Shown: positions 1 to 5,961, numbered from the stretch's first letter. The stretch is DNA of 5,961 nt from Bacteroidales bacterium 45-6 (GCA_001897035.1 MKRS01000636.1:1-5961), one strand, 5' to 3'. Translations and numbers: made by a program. The notes: a model not told the origin generated them from the sequence alone.

Positions 1-623
1 GTGGTGGAACGGGGATGTATATTGAAGCTGTTTTGAAAGGTTTTCGGCTGCTGGATGTTCCCGAAAACAAGGAATTGCGGCAATCTCTCCAACATAAAAC
101 CTTGGGCGAATTGACCGAAATGCTTGCAAAATATGGTCCCCTCCACAATAAGACGGATGTGGACACTGCACAACGGGCGATCCGCGCAATAGAGATTGCC
201 GAATACTCCAAAATACAGCATCCCGACGAGACGGAATTTCCCCCGCTCAACAGCCTCATCGTCGGCGTTGACATAGAACGGGAAGCTCGCAGACAAAGGA
301 TCTCCGGCAGGTTGAAAAGCCGCTTGGACGAGGGGATGGTGGATGAAGTGAAGAGCATTCTTGCTCAAGGCATTGCTCCCGACGACCTCATCTATTACGG
401 TCTGGAATATAAGTTCGTTACCCTGTATGTGCTGGGGCAGTTGAGCTATCGGGAAATGTTTTCACAGCTTGAGATCGCCATCCACCAGTTTGCAAAACGC
501 CAGATGACATGGTTCAGGGGAATGGAGCGCCGGGGTTTCACTATTCATTGGCTCGACCATGCGTTGCCGAAAGAAGAAAAACTGCGGCAGGTTGTGGGCT
601 GGTTGGAGAAGGACGGAAGATAG
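1..623 (+). CDS. miaA: tRNA dimethylallyltransferase (MiaA family), 5'-truncated by window edge
   Basis: MiaA transfers a dimethylallyl group from DMAPP to N6 of adenosine 37 in tRNAs reading UNN codons, in the cytoplasm. The reading frame is open from the first bases and encodes GGTGMYIEAV, matching the conserved family block GGTGLYI; the ATG at 15 is therefore internal, not a start. About 206 residues are visible. With a usual length near 300, roughly the first 95 residues, including the ATP/DMAPP-type P-loop, lie outside. Other family marks are the RAIRAIEIAEYS segment, RISGRLKSRLDEGMVDEV, and the C-terminal AKRQMTWFRGMERRG. Two places depart from the usual pattern: the common GYRE-like stretch reads YYGLEYKFVTLY, about two residues longer than in E. 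coli MiaA, and the usual ATRQ before AKRQ reads AIHQ. Many Bacteroidales carry two MiaA paralogues, and this may be the more divergent one (inference). No clear terminator follows the stop codon. Confidence 0.93.
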   Translation, partial: GGTGMYIEAVLKGFRLLDVPENKELRQSLQHKTLGELTEMLAKYGPLHNKTDVDTAQRAIRAIEIAEYSKIQHPDETEFPPLNSLIVGVDIEREARRQRISGRLKSRLDEGMVDEVKSILAQGIAPDDLIYYGLEYKFVTLYVLGQLSYREMFSQLEIAIHQFAKRQMTWFRGMERRGFTIHWLDHALPKEEKLRQVVGWLEKDGR

Positions 624-636
624 AATTCCCTATAAA

Positions 637-668
637 GTTGTCATTGACAGGATATTTTTTTATTTTTG
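637..668 (+). promoter_or_regulatory. Bacteroidetes-type promoter for the LysM protein/barrel pair
   Basis: A -7 element TATTTTTG (661-668) fits TAnnTTTG exactly. GTTG at 637-640 lies 20 bases upstream as the -33 element (consensus TTTG, spacing 19-21). This matches the primary sigma factor promoter known from Bacteroides. Transcription would begin near 673-676, giving a leader of about 50 bases before the ATG at 727. An 11-base palindrome, TGTCATTGACA (639-649), overlaps the -33 element and could be an operator, though it is short enough to be chance. The call rests only on pattern match and position. Confidence 0.55.
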
Positions 669-726
669 CCTATTGAAGCAAATATGATAACAAATACTAT
701 TCGATTGAATACTAAATCATAATGAA

Positions 727-2463
727 ATGAATTTAATGACGAGGGCTGTCTTCTCGGGAAGCCTATTTGTAACACTGTGCTGGCCCTCCACCATCGTTTA
801 CGGTGAGCCACAGAACTCAAAAACACACAAGGTTGAGCCGGGTGAGACGGCTTACTCAATTGCAAAAACTTACAATATCTCGCTGAAAGACTTATGTGCG
901 CTGAATCCGGGAGCCGAAAACGGGGTGAAGGCCGGAGCCGAGCTGGTTCTGCCGCAATCGAATACGGCTGGAGATAAGTACGTGTACCATACCATTGAAC
1001 GCAAGGAAACACTCTATTCGGTGTCCCGCAAATATTCTGTTGCGGTGCAGGACATCATGGATGCCAATGCTGGGTTGACTGCTGATACGTTTCAAGAAGG
1101 AAAAGTGATCCGGATTCCTACTGGAGTGGTGCAAAAGCCCGAACAAATTCTGACCTATAAGTTTCATAAGGTTCAAAAAGGAGAAACCATTTACAGCATT
1201 GCACGGATCTACAATCTTACTCCGGAGGCATTGACCGAGGCAAACCCTACGCTCAAATCGTCGAGTTTGAAAAAGGGACTCACGCTGAAAATACCGCAAT
1301 ATTCCGAAAAGAAACCAACGGCCAAAGACAGCGTACTGCAGGAAGAAAAGGCCAGCAGCCTGCTCCGGGAGCGCTCCAAGGTCAAGAGCGTGAGTACTGT
1401 AAAAATCGGTCTGCTGTTCCCTTTTTCCGACAAAAACGATGCGCAAAGCAACCGGTTTGTCGAGTATCTCGAAGGATTCTTGCTGGCTGTGGAGGATTTC
1501 AAACAAAAAGGCTATTCTGCCGAAGTGTATGTTTTCGACATTCAGTCCGGGACAAGCACCAGCCGTTTGGAAGCCTTGCTCGAAACGGAAGAGATGAAGA
1601 CTCTCAACGTATTGATCGGAGGAGTATCGAAAGACCAGATCGGAGTTTTGTCCGATTTTGCAAAGGTCAAGAAAATTCGATACGTGATTCCCTTCAATTC
1701 TAAAAATGAAGACGCACTTTCGAACGATTATGTCTTTCAGGTGAATACGCCCTACAACTCTTTGTTTCCGGCAATCTCGCAAGCCTTTGTTAATAGGTTT
1801 AGGACGGCCAAAGTTATCTTTGTGAACGACTCAGGAAACAACGACAAGGCCGACTTTGTGGCCAGCCTCCAGTCTGCATTACAAAAGAACAAAATTCCCA
1901 GCACCAGTATTCAGCTATCCGAAAATACAGCTGCCGAACTGTCCGCATTGCTTAGTGCCACCAAGCCAAATATTATTGTCCCTTCGTCAGGATCATCGAC
2001 CACGCTCAACAGCCTCATCCCGGTGTTGCAGGCTCTCAAGAAAGACAGCCCCAGTCAGCAGTTCAGCTTATTTGGCTATCCCGAATGGCAAACCTACAAT
2101 TCCCAGATTCAGGACAACTTGCGGAAATTGGACACCCATTTCTACTCTTCCTTTTTTGTCGAGCCGAACCAAAACAGCGCGAAGCTTTTCTCGCAAAGAT
2201 TCAAGACTCAATACGGGAGAAACCTGATGAGTGTTTATCCCAAATTTGGGCTTCTGGGCTACGACACGGGAAATTATTTCCTCAACATAGTGAAAGGATA
2301 TGGTGCAAGTTTTGAAACCCATTTGGGCAAATACCAAAGCGATGGTATCCAGTCGGCGCTCTCATTCAGGCGTGCAAATAATTGGGGCGGTTTTATCAAT
2401 ACGGGTTTCTACTTTGTGCATTATGGAATTTCTTCCACCGAAAAAATAGATTATAGCAAATGA
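727..2463 (+). CDS. Exported protein with three LysM domains and a periplasmic-binding-like domain
   Basis: The protein has 578 residues. Residues 1-26 look like a Sec signal peptide (basic start, hydrophobic core FSGSLFVTLC, likely cleavage near VYG-EP); no proper lipobox is seen. Three LysM repeats follow at about 34-76, 86-131 and 144-190, each with the (K/R)GETxYSIA-like opening and a closing LxIP-like strand. They should bind peptidoglycan glycan chains. A charged linker (191-224) leads to a region from about 225 to 570 resembling type I periplasmic-binding proteins of amino-acid ABC transporters: KIGLLFPF start, an FLLAVEDF helix, an IGGVSKDQIGVLSDFA block, and a late LLGYDTGNYFL plus NNWGGFINTGFYFVHYG. 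No permease or ATPase is adjacent, so a sensing or structural role is as likely as transport. The ATG at 727 was chosen because it keeps the whole signal peptide; an in-frame ATG at 736 is possible. The next gene overlaps its stop by ATGA. The ligand is unknown. Confidence 0.9.
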   Translation: MNLMTRAVFSGSLFVTLCWPSTIVYGEPQNSKTHKVEPGETAYSIAKTYNISLKDLCALNPGAENGVKAGAELVLPQSNTAGDKYVYHTIERKETLYSVSRKYSVAVQDIMDANAGLTADTFQEGKVIRIPTGVVQKPEQILTYKFHKVQKGETIYSIARIYNLTPEALTEANPTLKSSSLKKGLTLKIPQYSEKKPTAKDSVLQEEKASSLLRERSKVKSVSTVKIGLLFPFSDKNDAQSNRFVEYLEGFLLAVEDFKQKGYSAEVYVFDIQSGTSTSRLEALLETEEMKTLNVLIGGVSKDQIGVLSDFAKVKKIRYVIPFNSKNEDALSNDYVFQVNTPYNSLFPAISQAFVNRFRTAKVIFVNDSGNNDKADFVASLQSALQKNKIPSTSIQLSENTAAELSALLSATKPNIIVPSSGSSTTLNSLIPVLQALKKDSPSQQFSLFGYPEWQTYNSQIQDNLRKLDTHFYSSFFVEPNQNSAKLFSQRFKTQYGRNLMSVYPKFGLLGYDTGNYFLNIVKGYGASFETHLGKYQSDGIQSALSFRRANNWGGFINTGFYFVHYGISSTEKIDYSK

Positions 2464-3185
2464 CAAACAAATTTTTTCGCACACTCAACTTACGGCAGGC
2501 ATTTTCCCTTCGCCAGCGGACATTTTTTTTCGCATGTCTGTTCACAGTCTTTTTACATGCCCAATCGAATAAGTTTAAGCCCGAATGGAACGTTGGGGTG
2601 AATGCTGGCGCAACATTCTCTTCGGTTGACTTCGTCCCCCGCATCAATACGAAGATGCTCGACGGCAAAACAATCGGATTGAGCATTCGTTACCTTTCCG
2701 AAAAAAATTTGGGTCTGATCGGGGAACTCAACTACGTGCAGCAAGGCTGGAAGCAAAATTTCATTGAGGCAGACTCAATATACGCCTACTCCCGTCCTGT
2801 CAATTACATTGAGTTACCAATCCTTACCCATATCTATTTCGGCAACAAAGTTCGCTTTATCTTTAATCTCGGACCCAAGTTCAGCTTCAAAGTGAGCGAA
2901 AAGGAGATAATGAATGCAGCTCTATCTGATGTTCTTAGTGGCAAAGATTCCACAAAGATCAGCATACGGGGACAATATCGCAAGAAGGTGGAGCAAAATT
3001 TTGACTATGGGCTGGTTGTGGGCACTGGGATGGAAGTTCGCACCAAGATAGGAAATTTCGTATTGGAAGGGAGGTATTATTTCGGGTTGGGCGATCTTTT
3101 CAATAGCAAGAAGAGCGACTATTTTTCCCGCTCGGCCAACCGGGTGCTATCCGCCAAGCTGACCTATTTCATCAAGGCGTTTTGA
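2460..3185 (+). CDS. Outer-membrane beta-barrel protein, PorT/OMP_b-brl_2 type
   Basis: The protein has 241 residues. The start ATG at 2460 overlaps the preceding stop (ATGA), implying translational coupling; no other ATG, GTG or TTG occurs before the hydrophobic segment. An unusually long basic n-region (1-20) precedes the core TFFFACLFTVFL, with likely signal cleavage near LHAQ-S (residues 32-36). The mature part alternates short amphipathic strands and turns typical of an eight-stranded-like barrel: NVGVNAGATFS, GLSIRYLSEKNLGLIGELNYVQ, and the hallmark VNYIELPIL at 114-122, which PorT-like Bacteroidetes barrels share. It continues with a GPKFSFKV strand, GLVVGTGMEV, and a terminal LSAKLTYFIKAF ending in Phe, as expected for BAM-dependent insertion. 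The family name does not imply a type IX secretion role: many paralogues exist with unknown function. The pairing with a LysM protein suggests joint work across the periplasm (inference). Confidence 0.85.
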   Translation: MTNKFFRTLNLRQAFSLRQRTFFFACLFTVFLHAQSNKFKPEWNVGVNAGATFSSVDFVPRINTKMLDGKTIGLSIRYLSEKNLGLIGELNYVQQGWKQNFIEADSIYAYSRPVNYIELPILTHIYFGNKVRFIFNLGPKFSFKVSEKEIMNAALSDVLSGKDSTKISIRGQYRKKVEQNFDYGLVVGTGMEVRTKIGNFVLEGRYYFGLGDLFNSKKSDYFSRSANRVLSAKLTYFIKAF

Positions 3186-3198
3186 CCTGCATCAGGTC
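3184..3198 (+). repeat. Short perfect hairpin overlapping the barrel gene stop codon
   Basis: GACCTG (3184-3189) and CAGGTC (3193-3198) form a perfect 6-bp stem with a three-base loop; it begins inside the TGA stop. The following bases (CAAAATTCGG) are not a T-run, so this is not a canonical intrinsic terminator. It may still protect the 3' end or be chance. Confidence 0.35.
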
Positions 3199-3232
3199 CA
3201 AAATTCGGTCTTCCGGAACAATAACGGATACT

Positions 3233-3258
3233 GGTTGTTATTATGTAAGTTAACAACC
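3233..3258. promoter_or_regulatory. 8-bp perfect inverted repeat upstream of the GlsB-like gene
   Basis: GGTTGTTA (3233-3240) is the exact reverse complement of TAACAACC (3251-3258), with a 10-base spacer. It ends 16 bases before the ATG at 3275. It could be an operator for a dimeric regulator or, if transcribed, a hairpin in the leader just upstream of the start. No convincing TAnnTTTG promoter element was found in the 89-base gap (3186-3274), so the mode of control is open. Confidence 0.4.
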
Positions 3259-3274
3259 TTAAAACTATTCGAAT

Positions 3275-3517
3275 ATGAGTTGGATTTGGTGGATTGTTAT
3301 TGGCGCGCTTTCCGGCTGGATTGCAGGAAAACTGATGCGTGGGGGAGGCTTTGGCTTCGTGGTCAATTTTATTGTAGGCATTATTGGTGCCGTGGTTGGC
3401 GGCTGGATTTTTGGGATTCTCCAAATCAGTGCTGATGGGAAAATCGGGAGTTTGATTACTTCGGTAGTTGGAGCTGTCGCATTCCTCTGGATTGTATCTT
3501 TATTCAGGAAGAAGTAA
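3275..3517 (+). CDS. GlsB/YeaQ/YmgE-family small membrane protein
   Basis: This 80-residue inner-membrane protein has three hydrophobic segments at about 3-20, 27-49 and 58-76, a basic GKLMRGGG loop after the first, and a basic RKK C-terminus. The family core NFIVGIIGAVVGGWIFGIL is rich in small residues at regular spacing, closely resembling E. coli YeaQ (82 residues). Family members are called transglycosylase-associated or stress-response membrane proteins, but no enzymatic activity is established and the true role is uncertain. The ATG at 3275 gives the family's usual N-terminus (SWI..IIG-like); no Shine-Dalgarno sequence is present. A gap of 89 bases with an inverted repeat separates it from the barrel gene, and a strong terminator follows, so it is probably its own transcription unit, or the last gene of the upstream one. 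Confidence 0.9.
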   Translation: MSWIWWIVIGALSGWIAGKLMRGGGFGFVVNFIVGIIGAVVGGWIFGILQISADGKIGSLITSVVGAVAFLWIVSLFRKK

Positions 3518-3548
3518 TAGCCCTTTTTTGTGTTTAGACAGTATTTTT

Positions 3549-3590
3549 CCCCGGAAAGTAGAATCTGCTTTTCGGGGTTCTTCTTATTCT
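3549..3590 (+). terminator. Rho-independent terminator after the GlsB-like gene
   Basis: CCCCGGAAAG (3549-3558) pairs with CTTTTCGGGG (3568-3577) as a 10-bp stem with one G-U pair and a 9-base loop, followed by a T-rich tail (TTCTTCTTATTCT). It lies 32 bases past the stop at 3517. On the opposite strand the stem is followed by A-rich sequence, so it should act mainly for rightward transcription; nothing comparable was seen for the leftward cob operon in the gap 3518-3629. Confidence 0.75.
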
Positions 3591-3629
3591 GGACTCCTCA
3601 TTTCAAGCCATGCGGGATAATTCTCATTG

Positions 3630-4397
3630 TCAGACGATCTCGCTTTTCAACAACGCCAACACACCCAGATAAAAGCTCAGTTCGCAGAGCAAAGCCGTTG
3701 CCCCGCACACATCGCCCGTGTAGCCTTGTATTTTCTTTTTTGACAACAAGAAGACTGTGAGCATAGTTGCTACTGGCAAGACACAAGCCAACCAGAGACT
3801 TTTATCCACAAAGTACAACAAAGGAACCGCACCAGTCACGAAGGCAATGGATAACTTCCACCACGAAAGTTTGTCGTAGGTGGTCTTGCTCTTGCTGTCG
3901 CTTTCGGGACGCGCATAAGGAAGCAGATTCATCAGGATGGTGGTGATGAATTTCGATAGCGGGTCGCCCGCCAAGATGGCTAAAGGTACAAGCTCTGCCG
4001 GCAACGAATAGAACGTGCTGACCAATAGGAGGTAGTAGAATATCAGCCCGAGCACCGAATAGCTTCCGGCGTGGGAATCTTTCATGATTCGCAACACATC
4101 GGTCTTGGTGCGTCCTCCGCCAAATCCATCGAAAAAGTCGCCCAAACCGTCCTCGTGGAAGCCTCCTGTGAATACCACACGTGTAGCCAAAGCTAACACG
4201 ATGGCGACAAGGGGAGGAAAAATAGCGGACAAAAGAATCCACGACAAAACCGTCACTCCAGCTGTCAACCAGCCTGTCAGCGGCCAGAAATAGATCATCC
4301 GCTTGTAGCTTTCCGCTGGTATTTCGCGGATTTTCCATGCGGGGATGCGGGTGAAAAAGGTGATGGCGGCAAGTAGATCGTTCAGTATGTTCATCAT
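3630..4397 (-). CDS. cobS: Adenosylcobinamide-GDP ribazoletransferase (cobalamin synthase)
   Basis: CobS is an integral inner-membrane enzyme that joins adenosylcobinamide-GDP with alpha-ribazole (or its 5'-phosphate), releasing GMP, as the lower ligand is attached in B12 synthesis. The 255 residues match the family length. Seen motifs are GGFHEDGLGDFFDGFGG at 78-94 (the acidic, metal-binding type block, usually HLDGLADxxDG), KDSHAGSYSV at 106-115, and GYTGDVCGATALLCEL at 225-240. Several membrane helices are evident, for example about 39-59, 61-77, 114-131 and 233-250. Translation can begin at the ATG at 4397 or the adjacent ATG at 4394; neither has a Shine-Dalgarno sequence. It is the last visible gene of the leftward operon, 59 bases after cobT, with a hairpin-forming repeat just upstream of its start. 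No cobC follows; the next gene converges. Confidence 0.95.
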   Translation of the reverse strand: MMNILNDLLAAITFFTRIPAWKIREIPAESYKRMIYFWPLTGWLTAGVTVLSWILLSAIFPPLVAIVLALATRVVFTGGFHEDGLGDFFDGFGGGRTKTDVLRIMKDSHAGSYSVLGLIFYYLLLVSTFYSLPAELVPLAILAGDPLSKFITTILMNLLPYARPESDSKSKTTYDKLSWWKLSIAFVTGAVPLLYFVDKSLWLACVLPVATMLTVFLLSKKKIQGYTGDVCGATALLCELSFYLGVLALLKSEIV

Positions 4398-4402
4398 GCA
4401 AT

Positions 4403-4446
4403 AGCTTTTAGCTTTTAGCCGTTAGTTTTTTCCAACGACTAAAAGC
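4403..4446. repeat. Inverted repeat with tandem AGCTTTT units in the cobT-cobS spacer
   Basis: GCTTTTAGCCGTT (4411-4423) and AACGACTAAAAGC (4434-4446) are inverted repeats matching at 12 of 13 positions. In the leftward cob transcript the odd position becomes a G-U pair, so the RNA can form an uninterrupted 13-bp stem with a 10-base loop. The right edge of this RNA structure ends about 13 bases before the cobS start. A second AGCTTTT unit (from 4403) directly precedes the first arm, giving a 7-base tandem repeat and an alternative pairing register. There is no T-run in the leftward direction, so termination is unlikely; effects on cobS translation or mRNA stability are possible. It shares words with the repeat in the cobU-cobT spacer. 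Confidence 0.6.
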
Positions 4447-4456
4447 CATGGATTCC

Positions 4457-5506
4457 TTATTCAAAATACTTTGTCACCTTGGCGTGCTTGAAAGTGCTCA
4501 TCTCGTTTATCATGCGCACGGCCGATTCCACCAGTGGATAGGCGCATACGGCTCCTGTGCCTTCGCCCAAGCGCAAGTCGAAGAACAGCAATGGTTTCGC
4601 ACAGAGGTAATCGAGTACCAATTTATGCCCGATTTCGTCTCCCTGGTGTCCAAAGATGCAGTATTCCAGCACCTCCGGATAGAGCTTGGATGCGGCGAGG
4701 ACACAGTTGGTCATGATAAATCCATCGATTAGAATCACCATTTTGAGCTCTGCGGCACGCAACATGCCACCCACGGCCATCACCATCTCGTATCCGCCGA
4801 AATAGCTGAGTACATCTTCCACCGATCCATCTCCTTTGTAGTTGTCCAGAGATTGTTTCAGGATGTTATATTTGCGCTTTACCCCTTCGCTGTCGAATCC
4901 GCTTCCCGCGCCCACGCATTTTTCCAGGTCAATGCCTGTGAGGCAGGTCATCCACATCGACGACGACGAGGTGTTGCCGATGCCCATCTCGCCGAAGCTG
5001 ACGATGTTTGATCCTTCTTCGTGGCATTGGTCCACCACGGAAGCTCCTCGCTCGAGGCAAAGCTCATACTCTTCGCGTGTCATGGCCGCTTCGTGGAGGT
5101 AGTTACGAGTCCCTTTGCCAACTTTCAGGTCGATCAGGCGACCTTCCAACCCCGTGAAATCATAGTTGATGCCGCTGTCCACGACTTTGATGCCGAACCC
5201 ATGCTGGCGGGTCAGGAAATTGATTCCGGCTCCCCCTTCCATAAAGTTGAATACCATCTGAGGAGTGACTTCCGCAGGAGAATAGCTTACCCCTTCGACT
5301 ACAATGCCGTGGTCTCCGCCGAAGATGATGTGCTGCGGCTTGGTGAGAGTTGGGGTGAGAGTTTGTTGGATTGTCCCGATCTGCAAGGCCAGTTCTTCCA
5401 ACCTTCCGAGTGAACCTTTGGGTTTGGTGAGGTTGTCTATTTTTTCCTGAAGAAAAGGAACGATACGCTTTTCGGGCGATGCAATGTTGAATGTTTTTTG
5501 CGACAT
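4457..5506 (-). CDS. cobT: Nicotinate-nucleotide--dimethylbenzimidazole phosphoribosyltransferase
   Basis: CobT transfers the phosphoribosyl group of nicotinate mononucleotide to a benzimidazole-type base, giving alpha-ribazole 5'-phosphate for CobS; it is cytoplasmic. The 349 residues equal the usual family length. Motifs in order: [12 protein letters not shown] (26-37), GGDHGI (63-68), [18 protein letters not shown] (79-96), [13 protein letters not shown] (171-183), GAGSGFD (199-205) and [11 protein letters not shown] (310-320). Glu315 in LGEGTG aligns with the catalytic Glu317 of Salmonella CobT, and Glu173 in GEMGIGN with its conserved Glu174. The C-terminal half has GHQGDEIGH (286-294) at the site of a conserved His/Ser/Glu block. 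The ATG at 5506 gives a normal N-terminus; no Shine-Dalgarno sequence is seen, only an A-rich leader. It lies 80 bases after cobU and 59 before cobS in the same operon. The preferred lower-ligand base cannot be told from sequence. Confidence 0.96.
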   Translation of the reverse strand: MSQKTFNIASPEKRIVPFLQEKIDNLTKPKGSLGRLEELALQIGTIQQTLTPTLTKPQHIIFGGDHGIVVEGVSYSPAEVTPQMVFNFMEGGAGINFLTRQHGFGIKVVDSGINYDFTGLEGRLIDLKVGKGTRNYLHEAAMTREEYELCLERGASVVDQCHEEGSNIVSFGEMGIGNTSSSSMWMTCLTGIDLEKCVGAGSGFDSEGVKRKYNILKQSLDNYKGDGSVEDVLSYFGGYEMVMAVGGMLRAAELKMVILIDGFIMTNCVLAASKLYPEVLEYCIFGHQGDEIGHKLVLDYLCAKPLLFFDLRLGEGTGAVCAYPLVESAVRMINEMSTFKHAKVTKYFE

Positions 5507-5535
5507 GATGTTTTTTATATATATCTGAATTAATA

Positions 5536-5595
5536 AGCTGATAGCCGTTAGCCGATAGGAAAAAGCTAATAGCTTAAGGCTAACGGTTAGTAGCT
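5536..5595. repeat. Imperfect 18-bp inverted repeat spanning the cobU end and cobU-cobT spacer
   Basis: The arms 5536-5553 and 5578-5595 match as inverted repeats at 15 of 18 positions, including a perfect inner 9 bp (CCGTTAGCC with GGCTAACGG). The 24-base loop holds a second small perfect hairpin, AAGCT-AAT-AGCTT (5563-5575). The right arm covers the last codons and stop (5587-5589) of cobU. The same words TAGCCGTTAG and GGAAAAA occur in the cobT-cobS spacer, the former on the same strand. There is no T-run after the stem in the leftward direction, so it is not a typical terminator. It may be a dispersed intergenic repeat that sets mRNA stability between the two genes. Confidence 0.6.
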
Positions 5596-5961
5596 ACTCT
5601 TGATTTTCACCGGTATTCCCGAAACCATCAGCACCACTTCGTCAGCCGCGTGGGCGATAAACTGGTTTGTCCAGCCGACGAGGTCGGTGAAATGGCGTTG
5701 CAGGTCGTTGGGAGAGATTCCGCCCAAGCCAATTTCGTTGGTGACGAAAATGAAGGTCGCCTCTTGCTGTGTGAATTTATCGAAGCGTTCTTTCATCTGT
5801 GCGAGCGATAGCTCTACGTCGCCGTCGTTGTCCACGATGAAATTGGTTGCCCATAAGGTCACGCAATCGATCACCACCACCCGTCCGGTGACGTCCACGT
5901 TGTGCAGATCGCGGAGCTCTTCCACGTTGGCCCATTCCGGCCCGCGGTCGCGTTGATGCCG
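5587..5961 (-). CDS. cobU: Adenosylcobinamide kinase / adenosylcobinamide-phosphate guanylyltransferase, 5'-truncated by window edge
   Basis: CobU is a cytoplasmic bifunctional enzyme that phosphorylates adenosylcobinamide and then transfers GMP from GTP to make adenosylcobinamide-GDP, the CobS substrate. The frame stays open to the right edge, giving 124 visible residues that begin [19 protein letters not shown], the family's RHxxxRGPEW block; a GTG at 5925 is thus internal. The family is about 170-190 residues long, so some 50 are missing, including the P-loop. Further family marks are [51 protein letters not shown] and the closing [10 protein letters not shown]. The gene ends within the right arm of an inverted repeat and lies 80 bases before cobT. 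Its promoter, and any cobalamin riboswitch, would be outside the window. Confidence 0.94.
   Translation of the reverse strand, partial: RHQRDRGPEWANVEELRDLHNVDVTGRVVVIDCVTLWATNFIVDNDGDVELSLAQMKERFDKFTQQEATFIFVTNEIGLGGISPNDLQRHFTDLVGWTNQFIAHAADEVVLMVSGIPVKIKSSY

Noticed and set aside
892..1782. Long minus-strand open frame (about 296 codons) opposite the LysM gene
   Set aside because: It lies wholly antisense to a gene with clear domains, its product has no recognisable motif, and its composition looks like a mirrored coding frame.
3211..3243. Possible ECF sigma promoter (GGAACA at 3215-3220) before the GlsB-like gene
   Set aside because: No convincing -10 partner was found at the expected spacing.
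3802..4401. Second minus-strand open frame (199 codons) overlapping cobS
   Set aside because: It is a shifted frame of cobS; the cobS frame carries all the family motifs and the membrane helices.
4403..4446. Intrinsic terminator between cobT and cobS
   Set aside because: The stem is AU-rich and is not followed by a T-run in the direction of transcription; genes on both sides belong to one pathway.
5021..5413. Plus-strand open frame (130 codons) opposite cobT
   Set aside because: It is antisense to the well-conserved middle of cobT and has no start signal or recognisable domain.
5507..5586. Possible cobalamin riboswitch in the cobU-cobT spacer
   Set aside because: The spacer is only 80 bases, too short for the aptamer, and no B12-box-like sequence was seen.
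4403..5595. CRISPR array from the repeated AGCT-rich words
   Set aside because: Only two irregular repeat sites more than a kilobase apart, with a full gene between them and no regular spacers.
5600..5956. Plus-strand open frame (118 codons) opposite cobU
   Set aside because: The minus strand encodes clear CobU motifs through the same bases; the plus product is low-complexity and unrecognisable.

Overview
The window looks like chromosomal DNA from a Bacteroidota (Bacteroidetes) bacterium, most likely of the Bacteroidales. Three things point there: an OMP_b-brl_2/PorT-type outer-membrane barrel behind a LysM/periplasmic-binding protein, a -33/-7 promoter matching the Bacteroidetes pattern (TTTG / TAnnTTTG), and start codons without Shine-Dalgarno sequences. 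A closer taxonomic call cannot be supported from sequence alone.

Layout. The left part (1-3517) reads on the + strand: the 3' two thirds of a MiaA-type tRNA prenyltransferase; a well-formed promoter; a three-LysM periplasmic protein with a type I periplasmic-binding-fold C-terminus; a small outer-membrane beta-barrel protein overlapping it by ATGA; and an 80-residue GlsB/YeaQ-type membrane protein followed by a rho-independent terminator (3549-3577). The right part (3630-5961) reads on the - strand as a cobalamin nucleotide-loop operon in the order cobU (5' end outside the window), cobT, cobS. The two blocks converge at about 3518-3629.

How the genes work together. CobU activates adenosylcobinamide (phosphate) with GTP, CobT makes alpha-ribazole 5'-phosphate from a benzimidazole and nicotinate mononucleotide, and CobS joins the two products. 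The operon therefore supports late assembly or salvage of B12-type cofactors. No phosphatase (cobC) and no B12 riboswitch are visible here; both could lie outside. The LysM protein and the barrel are probably made together and may form a pair linking peptidoglycan and outer membrane, but their substrate or signal is unknown.

Non-coding structure. No gap exceeds about 110 bases. The two spacers of the cob operon each contain an inverted repeat built from the same short words (TAGCCGTTAG, GGAAAAA, CTAACGG) in opposite orientation, suggesting a small dispersed intergenic repeat family. A perfect 8-bp inverted repeat precedes the GlsB-like gene. I found no clearly novel multi-gene system. The best candidates for follow-up are the LysM-binding-protein/barrel pair, the cob spacer repeats, and the divergent C-terminal motifs of MiaA.
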